Shown piece after piece: positions 47,401-62,400 of a stretch of 64,000 nucleotides of DNA. This DNA is from Mesostigma viride (lineage: Eukaryota > Streptophyta > Mesostigmatophyceae > Mesostigmatales > Mesostigmataceae). The DNA lies in contig RPFO01000080.1 of the NCBI GenBank assembly GCA_009746045.1, positions 5,857,339 through 5,921,338 of the forward strand, written 5' to 3'. The notes under the pieces are model-generated. The model saw only the letters and a list, made by a program, of their open reading frames with translations, did not search any database and had not been told where the DNA came from. The first letter of the stretch is position 1; the number at the start of each line of letters is the position of its first letter. The position numbers were made by a program, and so were the translations under genes.

Positions 47401-50400
47401 CACCACGAACCCACCACGAACCCACCACGAACCCACCACGAACCCACCACGAACCCACCACGAACCCACCACGAACCCACCACGAACCCACCACGAACCC
47501 ACCACGAACCCACCACGAACCCACCACGAACCCACCACGAACCCACCACGAACCCACCACGAACCCACCACGAACCCACCACGAACCCACCACGAACCCA
47601 CCACGAACCCACCACGAACCCACCACGAACCCACCACGAACCCACCACGAACCCACCACGAACCCACCACGAACCCACCACGAACCCACCACGAACCCAC
47701 CACGAACCCACCACGAACCCACCACGAACCCACCACGAACCCACCACGAACCCACCACGAACCCACCACGAACCCACCACGAACCCACCACGAACCCACC
47801 ACGAACCCACCACGAACCCACCACGAACCCACCACGAACCCACCACGAACCCACCACGAACCCACCACGAACCCACCACGAACCCACCACGAACCCACCA
47901 CGAACCCACCACGAACCCACCACGAACCCACCACGAACCCACCACGAACCCACCACGAACCCACCACGAACCCACCACGAACCCACCACGAACCCACCAC
48001 GAACCCACCACGAACCCACCACGAACCCACCACGAACCCACCACGAACCCACCACGAACCCACCACGAACCCACCACGAACCCACCACGAACCCACCACG
48101 AACCCACCACGAACCCACCACGAACCCACCACGAACCCACCACGAACCCACCACGAACCCACCACGAACCCACCACGAACCCACCACGAACCCACCACGA
48201 ACCCACCACGAACCCACCACGAACCCACCACGAACCCACCACGAACCCACCACGAACCCACCACGAACCCACCACGAACCCACCACGAACCCACCACGAA
48301 CCCACCACGAACCCACCACGAACCCACCACGAACCCACCACGAACCCACCACGAACCCACCACGAACCCACCACGAACCCACCACGAACCCACCACGAAC
48401 CCACCACGAACCCACCACGAACCCACCACGAACCCACCATGAACCCACCACGAACCCACCACGAACCCACCACGAACCCACCACGAACCCACCACGAACC
48501 CACCACGAACCCACCACGAACCCACCACGAACCCACCACGAACCCACCACGAACCCACCACGAACCCACCACGAACCCACCACGAACCCACCACGAACCC
48601 ACCACGAACCCACCACGAACCCACCACGAACCCACCACGAACCCACCACGAACCCACCACGAACCCACCACGAACCCACCACGAACCCACCACGAACCCA
48701 CCACGAACCCACCACGAACCCACCACGAACCCACCACGAACCCACCACGAACCCACCATGAACCCACCACGAACCCACCACGAACCCACCACGAACCCAC
48801 CACGAACCCACCACGAACCCACCACGAACCCACCACGAACCCACCACGAACCCACCACGAACCCACCACGAACCCACCACGAACCCACCACGAACCCACC
48901 ACGAACCCACCACGAACCCACCACGAACCCACCACGAACCCACCACGAACCCACCACGAACCCACCACGAACCCACCACGAACCCACCACGAACCCACCA
49001 CGAACCCACCACGAACCCACCACGAACCCACCACGAACCCACCACGAACCCACCACGAACCCACCACGAACCCACCACGAACCCACCACGAACCCACCAC
49101 GAACCCACCACGAACCCACCACGAACCCACCACGAACCCACCACGAACCCACCACGAACCCACCACGAACCCACCACGAACCCACCACGAACCCACCACG
49201 AACCCACCACGAACCCACCACGAACCCACCACGAACCCACCACGAACCCACCACGAACCCACCACGAACCCACCACGAACCCACCACGAACCCACCACGA
49301 ACCCACCACGAACCCACCACGAACCCACCACGAACCCACCACGAACCCACCACGAACCCACCACGAACCCACCACGAACCCACCACGAACCCACCACGAA
49401 CCCACCACGAACCCACCACGAACCCACCACGAACCCACCACGAACCCACCACGAACCCACCACGAACCCACCACGAACCCACCACGAACCCACCACGAAC
49501 CCACCACGAACCCACCACGAACCCACCACGAACCCACCACGAACCCACCACGAACCCACCACGAACCCACCACGAACCCACCACGAACCCACCACGAACC
49601 CACCACGAACCCACCACGAACCCACCACGAACCCACCACGAACCCACCACGAACCCACCACGAACCCACCACGAACCCACCACGAACCCACCACGAACCC
49701 ACCACGAACCCACCACGAACCCACCACGAACCCACCACGAACCCACCACGAACCCACCACGAACCCACCACGAACCCACCACGAACCCACCACGAACCCA
49801 CCACGAACCCACCACGAACCCACCACGAACCCACCACGAACCCACCACGAACCCACCACGAACCCACCACGAACCCACCACGAACCCACCACGAACCCAC
49901 CACGAACCCACCACGAACCCACCACGAACCCACCACGAACCCACCACGAACCCACCACGAACCCACCACGAACCCACCACGAACCCACCACGAACCCACC
50001 ACGAACCCACCACGAACCCACCACGAACCCACCACGAACCCACCACGAACCCACCACGAACCCACCACGAACCCACCACGAACCCACCACGAACCCACCA
50101 CGAACCCACCACGAACCCACCACGAACCCACCACGAACCCACCACGAACCCACCACGAACCCACCACGAACCCACCACGAACCCACCACGAACCCACCAC
50201 GAACCCACCACGAACCCACCACGAACCCACCACGAACCCACCACGAACCCACCACGAACCCACCACGAACCCACCACGAACCCACCACGAACCCACCACG
50301 AACCCACCACGAACCCACCACGAACCCACCACGAACCCACCACGAACCCACCACGAACCCACCACGAACCCACCACGAACCCACCACGAACCCACCACGA

Positions 50401-53400
50401 ACCCACCACGAACCCACCACGAACCCACCACGAACCCACCACGAACCCACCACGAACCCACCACGAACCCACCATGAACCCACCACGAACCCACCACGAA
50501 CCCACCACGAACCCACCACGAACCCACCACGAACCCACCACGAACCCACCACGAACCCACCACGAACCCACCACGAACCCACCACGAACCCACCACGAAC
50601 CCACCACGAACCCACCACGAACCCACCACGAACCCACCACGAACCCACCACGAACCCACCACGAACCCACCACGAACCCACCACGAACCCACCACGAACC
50701 CACCACGAACCCACCACGAACCCACCACGAACCCACCACGAACCCACCACGAACCCACCATGAACCCACCACGAACCCACCACGAACCCACCACGAACCC
50801 ACCACGAACCCACCACGAACCCACCACGAACCCACCACGAACCCACCACGAACCCACCATGAACCCACCACGAACCCACCACGAACCCACCACGAACCCA
50901 CCACGAACCCACCACGAACCCACCACGAACCCACCACGAACCCACCACGAACCCACCACGAACCCACCACGAACCCACCACGAACCCACCACGAACCCAC
51001 CACGAACCCACCACGAACCCACCACGAACCCACCACGAACCCACCACGAACCCACCACGAACCCACCACGAACCCACCACGAACCCACCACGAACCCACC
51101 ACGAACCCACCACGAACCCACCACGAACCCACCACGAACCCACCACGAACCCACCACGAACCCACCACGAACCCACCACGAACCCACCACGAACCCACCA
51201 TGAACCCACCACGAACCCACCACGAACCCACCACGAACCCACCATGAACCCACCATGAACCCACCACGAACCCACCACGAACCCACCACGAACCCACCAC
51301 GAACCCACCACGAACCCACCACGAACCCACCACGAACCCACCACGAACCCACCACGAACCCACCATGAACCCACCATGAACCCACCACGAACCCACCACG
51401 AACCCACCACGAACCCACCACGAACCCACCACGAACCCACCACGAACCCACCACGAACCCACCACGAACCCACCATGAACCCACCACGAACCCACCACGA
51501 ACCCACCATGAACCCACCACGAACCCACCACGAACCCACCACGAACCCACCACGAACCCACCACGAACCCACCACGAACCCACCACGAACCCACCATGAA
51601 CCCACCACGAACCCACCACGAACCCACCACGAACCCACCACGAACCCACCATGAACCCACCACGAACCCACCACGAACCCACCATGAACCCACCATGAAC
51701 CCACCATGAACCCACCACGAACCCACCACGAACCCACCACGAACCCACCACGAACCCACCACGAACCCACCATGAACCCACCACGAACCCACCACGAACC
51801 CACCATGAACCCACCACGAACCCACCATGAACCCACCACGAACCCACCACGAACCCACCATGAACCCACCATGAACCCACCACGAACCCACCACGAACCC
51901 ACCATGAACCCACCACGAACCCACCACGAACCCACCACGAACCCACCACGAACCCACCACGAACCCACCACGAACCCACCACGAACCCACCACGAACCCA
52001 CCACGAACCCACCACGAACCCACCACGAACCCACCACGAACCCACCACGAACCCACCACGAACCCACCATGAACCCACCACGAACCCACCACGAACCCAC
52101 CATGAACCCACCACGAACCCACCACGAACCCACCATGAACCCACCACGAACCCACCACGAACCCACCACGAACCCACCACGAACCCACCACGAACCCACC
52201 ACGAACCCACCATGAACCCACCACGAACCCACCACGAACCCACCACGAACCCACCACGAACCCACCACGAACCCACCACGAACCCACCACGAACCCACCA
52301 CGAACCCACCACGAACCCACCACGAACCCACCATGAACCCACCACGAACCCACCACGAACCCACCACGAACCCACCACGAACCCACCACGAACCCACCAC
52401 GAACCCACCACGAACCCACCATGAACCCACCATGAACCCACCACGAACCCACCACGAACCCACCACGAACCCACCACGAACCCACCACGAACCCACCATG
52501 AACCCACCACGAACCCACCACGAACCCACCACGAACCCACCACGAACCCACCACGAACCCACCACGAACCCACCACGAACCCACCACGAACCCACCACGA
52601 ACCCACCACGAACCCACCACGAACCCACCACGAACCCACCACGAACCCACCACGAACCCACCACGAACCCACCACGAACCCACCATGAACCCACCACGAA
52701 CCCACCACGAACCCACCATGAACCCACCACGAACCCACCACGAACCCACCATGAACCCACCACGAACCCACCACGAACCCACCACGAACCCACCACGAAC
52801 CCACCACGAACCCACCACGAACCCACCACGAACCCACCACGAACCCACCACGAACCCACCACGAACCCACCACGAACCCACCACGAACCCACCACGAACC
52901 CACCACGAACCCACCACGAACCCACCACGAACCCACCACGAACCCACCATGAACCCACCACGAACCCACCACGAACCCACCACGAACCCACCACGAACCC
53001 ACCACGAACCCACCATGAACCCACCACGAACCCACCATGAACCCACCATGAACCCACCACGAACCCACCACGAACCCACCACGAACCCACCACGAACCCA
53101 CCACGAACCCACCACGAACCCACCACGAACCCACCACGAACCCACCACGAACCCACCACGAACCCACCACGAACCCACCACGAACCCACCACGAACCCAC
53201 CACGAACCCACCACGAACCCACCACGAACCCACCACGAACCCACCACGAACCCACCACGAACCCACCACGAACCCACCACGAACCCACCACGAACCCACC
53301 ACGAACCCACCATGAACCCACCACGAACCCACCACGAACCCACCACGAACCCACCACGAACCCACCACGAACCCACCACGAACCCACCACGAACCCACCA

Positions 53401-56400
53401 CGAACCCACCACGAACCCACCACGAACCCACCACGAACCCACCACGAACCCACCACGAACCCACCACGAACCCACCACGAACCCACCACGAACCCACCAC
53501 GAACCCACCACGAACCCACCACGAACCCACCATGAACCCACCATGAACCCACCACGAACCCACCACGAACCCACCACGAACCCACCACGAACCCACCACG
53601 AACCCACCACGAACCCACCACGAACCCACCACGAACCCACCATGAACCCACCACGAACCCACCACGAACCCACCACGAACCCACCACGAACCCACCACGA
53701 ACCCACCACGAACCCACCATGAACCCACCACGAACCCACCATGAACCCACCATGAACCCACCACGAACCCACCACGAACCCACCACGAACCCACCACGAA
53801 CCCACCACGAACCCACCATGAACCCACCATGAACCCACCACGAACCCACCACGAACCCACCACGAACCCACCACGAACCCACCATGAACCCACCACGAAC
53901 CCACCATGAACCCACCACGAACCCACCATGAACCCACCACGAACCCACCACGAACCCACCACGAACCCACCACGAACCCACCACGAACCCACCATGAACC
54001 CACCATGAACCCACCACGAACCCACCATGAACCCACCACGAACCCACCACGAACCCACCACGAACCCACCACGAACCCACCACGAACCCACCATGAACCC
54101 ACCACGAACCCACCATGAACCCACCACGAACCCACCATGAACCCACCACGAACCCACCACGAACCCACCACGAACCCACCACGAACCCACCACGAACCCA
54201 CCACGAACCCACCATGAACCCACCACGAACCCACCACGAACCCACCACGAACCCACCACGAACCCACCACGAACCCACCACGAACCCACCATGAACCCAC
54301 CACGAACCCACCACGAACCCACCATGAACCCACCATGAACCCACCACGAACCCACCACGAACCCACCACGAACCCACCACGAACCCACCACGAACCCACC
54401 ACGAACCCACCACGAACCCACCATGAACCCACCACGAACCCACCACGAACCCACCACGAACCCACCACGAACCCACCACGAACCCACCATGAACCCACCA
54501 CGAACCCACCATGAACCCACCACGAACCCACCACGAACCCACCACGAACCCACCACGAACCCACCACGAACCCACCACGAACCCACCACGAACCCACCAC
54601 GAACCCACCACGAACCCACCACGAACCCACCACGAACCCACCACGAACCCACCACGAACCCACCACGAACCCACCACGAACCCACCATGAACCCACCACG
54701 AACCCACCACGAACCCACCACGAACCCACCACGAACCCACCACGAACCCACCACGAACCCACCACGAACCCACCATGAACCCACCACGAACCCACCACGA
54801 ACCCACCACGAACCCACCACGAACCCACCATGAACCCACCATGAACCCACCACGAACCCACCACGAACCCACCACGAACCCACCATGAACCCACCACGAA
54901 CCCACCACGAACCCACCACGAACCCACCACGAACCCACCACGAACCCACCACGAACCCACCACGAACCCACCATGAACCCACCACGAACCCACCACGAAC
55001 CCACCATGAACCCACCATGAACCCACCATGAACCCACCACGAACCCACCACGAACCCACCACGAACCCACCACAACCCACCATGAACCCACCATGAACCC
55101 ACCATGAACCCACCATGAACCCACCACGAACCCACCACGAACCCACCACGAACCCACCACGAACCCACCACGAACCCACCACGAACCCACCACGAACCCA
55201 CCACGAACCCACCACGAACCCACCACGAACCCACCATGAACCCACCACGAACCCACCACGAACCCACCACGAACCCACCACGAACCCACCATGAACCCAC
55301 CATGAACCCACCATGAACCCACCACGAACCCACCACGAACCCACCACAACCCACCATGAACCCACCATGAACCCACCATGAACCCACCATGAACCCACCA
55401 CGAACCCACCATGAACCCACCACGAACCCACCACGAACCCACCACGAACCCACCACGAACCCACCACGAACCCACCACGAACCCACCACGAACCCACCAT
55501 GAACCCACCACGAACCCACCATGAACCCACCACGAACCCACCACGAACCCACCACGAACCCACCACGAACCCACCATGAACCCACCATGAACCCACCATG
55601 AACCCACCACGAACCCACCACGAACCCACCACCAACCCACCATGAACCCACCATGAACCCACCATGAACCCACCATGAACCCACCACGAACCCACCATGA
55701 ACCCACCACGAACCCACCACGAACCCACCACGAACCCACCACGAACCCACCACGAACCCACCACGAACCCACCACGAACCCACCATGAACCCACCACGAA
55801 CCCACCACGAACCCACCACGAACCCACCACGAACCCACCATGAACCCACCATGAACCCACCATGAACCCACCACGAACCCACCACGAACCCACCATGAAC
55901 CCACCACGAACCCACCACGAACCCACCACGAACCCACCACGAACCCACCACGAACCCACCACGAACCCACCACGAACCCACCATGAACCCACCACGAACC
56001 CACCACGAACCCACCATGAACCCACCATGAACCCACCATGAACCCACCACGAACCCACCACGAACCCACCACGAACCCACCACCAACCCACCATGAACCC
56101 ACCATGAACCCACCATGAACCCACCATGAACCCACCACGAACCCACCACCAACCCACCACGAACCCACCACGAACCCACCACGAACCCACCACGAACCCA
56201 CCACGAACCCACCACGAACCCACCACGAACCCACCACGAACCCACCACGAACCCACCACGAACCCACCACGAACCCACCACGAACCCACCATGAACCCAC
56301 CATGAACCCACCACGAACCCACCACGAACCCACCACGAACCCACCATGAACCCACCACGAACCCACCACGAACCCACCACGAACCCACCATGAACCCACC

Positions 56401-59400
56401 ATGAACCCACCACGAACCCACCACGAACCCACCACGAACCCACCACGAACCCACCACGAACCCACCACGAACCCACCACGAACCCACCACGAACCCACCA
56501 CGAACCCACCACGAACCCACCACGAACCCACCACGAACCCACCACGAACCCACCACGAACCCACCACGAACCCACCACGAACCCACCACGAACCCACCAC
56601 GAACCCACCATGAACCCACCATGAACCCACCACGAACCCACCACGAACCCACCACGAACCCACCACGAACCCACCACGAACCCACCACAAACCCACCACG
56701 AACCCACCACGAACCCACCATGAACCCACCACGAACCCACCATGAACCCACCACGAACCCACCACGAACCCACCATGAACCCACCACGAACCCACCATGA
56801 ACCCACCACGAACCCACCATGAACCCACCATGAACCCACCATGAACCCACCACGAACCCACCACGAACCCACCACGAACCCACCACAAACCCACCATGAA
56901 CCCACCATGAACCCACCACGAACCCACCACGAACCCACCACGAACCCACCACGAACCCACCATGAACCCACCACGAACCCACCATGAACCCACCACGAAC
57001 CCACCATGAACCCACCATGAACCCACCACGAACCCACCATGAACCCACCATGAACCCACCACGAACCCACCACGAACCCACCATGAACCCACCACGAACC
57101 CACCACGAACCCACCACGAACCCACCACGAACCCACCACGAACCCACCACAAACCCACCACGAACCCACCACGAACCCACCATGAACCCACCACGAACCC
57201 ACCATGAACCCACCACGAACCCACCACGAACCCACCACGAACCCACCACGAACCCACCACGAACCCACCACGAACCCACCACGAACCCACCACGAACCCA
57301 CCACAAACCCACCATGAACCCACCATGAACCCACCACGAACCCACCACGAACCCACCACGAACCCACCACGAACCCACCATGAACCCACCACGAACCCAC
57401 CATGAACCCACCATGAACCCACCATGAACCCACCACGAACCCACCACGAACCCACCACGAACCCACCACGAACCCACCACGAACCCACCACGAACCCACC
57501 ATGAACAATGGCACGTGCTACCCACTGATGACCCCTGGGGGTCGAAGCCTGCCACACAATGAGGACTGCCTTGTTGTCATACTGCATATGCTAGCCACCA
57601 TAACCAATCCGCTGTCGGAAACAGATTCAAACTCCCGACTAACCGCACACGGGCAGCGTTCACCTGCCAAGGCGAGCAAGAGAGAATGTGGGAATGACAA
57701 GGTGGATATATTCTGCATCGTTACGTCACTTCCTGTCTTCTTGTCTTCTTGTCTTCTTGTCTTCTTGTCTCCTTGTCTTCTTGATTTCTCCCTCCCTCCC
57801 TCCCTCTCTCCCTCCCTCCCTCCCTCCCTCCCTCCCTCCCTCCTCCCTCCCTCCCTCCCTCCTCCCTCCCTCCCTCCCTCCCTCCCTCCCTCCCTCCCTC
57901 CCTCCCTCCCTCCTCCCTCCCTCCCTCCCTCCCTCCCTCCCTCCCTCCCTCCCTCCCTCCCTCCCTCCCTCCTCCCTCCCTCCCTCCCTCCCTCCCCTCC
58001 CTCCCTCCCTCCCACCCACCCACCCACCCTCCCTCCCTCTGCCCCTCCTAGGCACAAGCCCAAACGGGGATCTTACAGGCACTAGCAACAAGCCCGTATA
58101 ATAAAAAGCTTCCCATCTCTCCCCCTCTCCTTCCCATGGCGCCCCTTCATTTCCTCCCCCTCTGCCCACTCCCCTGTCCCCCCTCTCCCCGCCTCCCTCC
58201 TCCCCTCATGGCTCACCCGGCTGGCCCTGCGTCTGCGACTGCGCCGAACGGTGCTCATAGTCCGTGGCGCGGAGGAGGCCTCGGGGTGCGTACCGGACGG
58301 CGCCACGCCTGCACAGATGGCACCATCCACCGCAAGAGATGCGACCATCAGGAACGGTCAGCTCACCAACCAATCAGAAACGCGCGCTTGTTGCGAGGCC
58401 ATCAATCACTGTTTCAGGGGCAGCCAATAATAGGAAACGTGCCCTACTGGAAGGCCGCAAGGCATCAACTGGAACCCGTATTAGCCGCTGATGGCAGGAA
58501 CACCCAACATCGCTGAAGAACTCGACATGGAACACATCCAGTTACGTATGGGCTATAGACAGGTGTGCCATCATGAGAACACCAGAACATAAAGGAGGGC
58601 TAAGCGGAAGCCATCATCCAAACGATGAGGAGAAGCTGACAAAGGCCGTGGCATGCCGCCGTTACGACTCGGCGCTAAACCTAAAGCTATCCCACTAGCA
58701 GTGTAAACGTTTGGATCCGCGACATATCCATCATCACTGTTCACGTTTTGCGCTTGGTGATAGATATATGATAGATGATAGATAGATGATAGATAGATGA
58801 TAGAAAGATGATAGAAAGATGATAGATGATAGATAATACATGATAGATATATGATAAATATATTATATATGATAGACATATGATAGATAGATGATAGATA
58901 GATGATAGATAGATGGTAGATAGATGATACATATATGATAGATATATGATAGATATATGATAGATATATGATAGATATATGATAGATATATGATAGATAT
59001 ATGATAGATATATGATAGACATATGATAGATGTATGATAGATATATGATAGACATATGATACATATATGATACATAGATGATAGACATATGATAGACATA
59101 TGATAGATGTATGATAGATAGATGATAGATAGATGATAGATAGATGGTAGATAGATGATAGATAGATGGTGGATAGATGATGGATAGATGATAGATGTAT
59201 GATAGATAGATGATAGATAGATGATAGACATATGATAGATAGATGATAGATAGATGATGGATAGATTATAGATAGATGATAGATAGATGATAGATGCACT
59301 TGGTGATAGACACATACTACTATGAAAAAATGGGCGGTACATCGGATAAATGGTCAACCATCCCAATCTGACAAACTACCCTTTGTCCTGCCGACCCCAC

Positions 59401-62400
59401 TGCTCCTGTTCCCACCACCCTCCCTCTCGGCCGCCCTCACCGCCCTCACCGCCCTCACCGCCCTCACCGCCCTCACCGCCCTCACCGCCCTCACCGCCCT
59501 CACCGCCCTCACCGCCCTCACCGCCCTCACCGCCCTCACCGCCCTCACCGCCCTCACCGCCCTCACCACCCTCACCGCCCTCACCGCCCTCACCGCCCTC
59601 ACCGCCCTCACCGCCCTCACCGCCCTCACCGCCCTCACCACCCTCACCACCCTCCCTCACCGCCCTCACCGCCCTCACCGCCCTCACCGCCCTCACCACC
59701 CTCTCACCGCCCTCACCGCCCTCACCGCCCTCACCGCCCTCACCACCCTCTCACCGCCCTCATCGCCCTCACTGCACTCACCGTTCAAGTCACCGTGTTC
59801 ATGTTCGTATGCCTTTTGGCTCCATCGACCACGTCGCACCCTGCCCGCGCTGTGCCGCCTTTCGCTGCCCCATAGTGCCCCATAGCGCCCCTCTTTGACC
59901 TCTCTGCTCTATCAGTACAAGGTGCCCTATTGACCCCACCCACCCTCTGGTTCGCCCTTTGAGCCGTCGCTGTGCTCCCCCACGTTGCCCTACTCCTCTC
60001 TGCTCTATCGATACCAATAATTATACTAACTCGCGCCCTATCCCCCCAACCCACCCTCTGGTTCGCCGTCGGAGACGTCGCTGTGCTCCCCCACGTTGCC
60101 CTACTCCTCTCTGCTCTATCGATACCAATAATTATACTAACTCGCGCCCTATCCCCCCAACCCACCCTCTGGTTCGCCGTCGGAGACGTCGCTGTGCTCC
60201 CCCACGTTGCCCTACTCCTCTCTGCTCTATCGATACCAATAATTATACTAACTCGCGCCCTATCCCCCCAACCCACCCTCTGGTTCGCCGTCGGAGACGT
60301 CGCTGTGCTCCCCCACGTTGCCCTACTCCTCTCTGCTCTATCGATACCAAGAATTATACTAACTGGCGCCCTATGCCCCCAACCCACCCTCTGGTTCGCC
60401 GTCGGAGACGTCGCTGTGCTCCCCCACGTTGCCCTACTCCTCTCTGCTCTATCGATACCAATAATTAGACTAACTGGCGCCCTATGCCCCCAACCCACCC
60501 TCTGGTTCGCCGTCGGAGACGTCGCTGTGCTCCCCCACGTTGCCCTACTCCTCTCTGCTCTATCGATACCAAGAATTATACTAACTGGCGCCCTATGCCC
60601 CCAACCCACCCTCTGGTTCGCCGTCGGAGACGTCGCTGTGCTCCCCCACGTTGCCCTACTCCTCTCTGCTCTATCGATACCAATAATTATACTAACTCGC
60701 GCCCTATCCCCCAACCCACCCTCTGGTTCGCCGTCGGAGACGTCGCTGTGCTCCCCCACGTTGCCCTACTCCTCTCTGCTCTATCGATACCAATAATTAT
60801 ACTAACTGGTGCCCTATCCCCCCAACCCACCCTCTGGTTCGCCGTCGGAGACGTCGCTGTGCTCCCCCACGTTGCCCTACTCCTCTCTGCTCTATCGATA
60901 CCAAGAATTATACTAACTGGCGCCCTATGCCCCCAACCCACCCTCTGGTTCGCCGTCGGAGACGTCGCTGTGCTCCCCCACGGCCTTCTTTGATCCGACG
61001 ATGTGGATGAACTCGTTGAAGTCGATCGTGCCGTTGCGGTTGTTGTCCCACTGCTCCACGAGTAGCTCGCAATCCTCCGCCGACACCTGGCACAATGGCA
61101 GAGTGGGGTACACATGTAAGGTGATGGGGTGGGGAGGCATCCACGGTGGAGAAAGGTGAGCGCAATCGCTATCCTTTGATGCCACCTGACAAATTGATGG
61201 GTAGGCCGGGGGTGGGGGGCTGGGATGTGGCGCATGGTGTGGGTCGGGGAGGGGGTGGCGGATGGCACAGAATAGAAAATGAACACAAGCCTCCACCAAC
61301 ACCTGGCAGCGACAAACGCGCGATGGGAGGGGGGGGGGAGGGGCACAGGGTACGGTTGCACGGTTGGGGAGAACATGAGAGCAGTGTCCCGGTGCCACCC
61401 GGCAGAACGATGGGACGGCGGGGAGGGCGGGGAAGGTAAGGTGTGGCATGCCGTGTGAGGGCGAGTGAGGGGGGCGGTGGCACAGAATGGATAGGCATGC
61501 AGTCCGTTACCACCCACCTGGCCGACCCACGTGGCCGTGGTAAGGACACAGGGTAGGGTGGCAAAGGCAAGGGTAAGGATGGGACGGTGGTGGATAGGGT
61601 TCAAACTCCAGGGCGTTGTGGACATCTGGCAGCGCGACGCAGCGGCGGCAAGTGGGTTAGCAGTTAGCGGCGAGGAAGTTTAGCTCAGCATGGCAGCCAT
61701 CCATCGCGTTCCCTAAGGATGGGGCGCTACTAGCATCCGGAAACAGGGCCTCTGGCAGATGTCACGACCACACGAGACGCCTGATTCTGTGCAGGAACCC
61801 AAGGAGCAGCACCCCGATGCGAGAAGGGTAGAGCGAGATGGATCGTCAAACGTGGGACAAGGGTTGCGCGAGATGGATAGTAACGCGTGGTTGTGCGTGG
61901 TCGGGTGGTTCACCCGATGGGTGTGGCATGCCTGCAGGGGTGGCTGCGTTAACTCAGTAGACAGTGACGCGGTTACCAAAGTGAGTGAGTGAACAGGCAA
62001 GCTGGCATCCGTCCGCCACGCACAGGCAACGGCTCTCCATTTTTCGTCTGCCAAGTGCGGGGGAACCTGAGGGGCGCGTGACTGAACAATCCAAGGGGCA
62101 ATGAGTGACATGGGCCTGCATTACCAAGAAAACGATGTGCTCTGGCGAGAGCCAGGGGCATGCGCACGACAGTAGGAGACATCACGGGCCTTCAACGGCC
62201 CATCAACGGCCTGCGCGACGCCTGACCAAGCAGACAGGCGAGCGCACTGGGGAACCACGCACGCTTAGTCGATGACTTCAAACAACAAGGTCTGATGTAC
62301 GGAACAAAGCAGCCTCGCATGTGCAGGATGCACCAGGAAGTATCCCCTGTAGTTGACAGATATGTCAATCATTTGTGACACGTCAAGAGAGGATAGCCGC

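Noticed and set aside
42828-57587. Minus-strand open frames of more than 4,600 codons in all three frames (Gly/Val/Trp-rich 11-residue repeats)
   Set aside because: They follow automatically from an 11-bp unit without stop codons. Equal openness in three frames and lack of unique sequence argue against a giant protein.
58571-59366. Ile/Tyr/His/Ser-rich frames (IYHLSIIYLSS)
   Set aside because: Translation of the ATAGATGATAG microsatellite.
59785-60759. 324-codon periodic minus frame (37-residue repeats)
   Set aside because: It is an out-of-exon-frame reading of the 111-bp echo array; the exon frame itself meets TAG in each unit.
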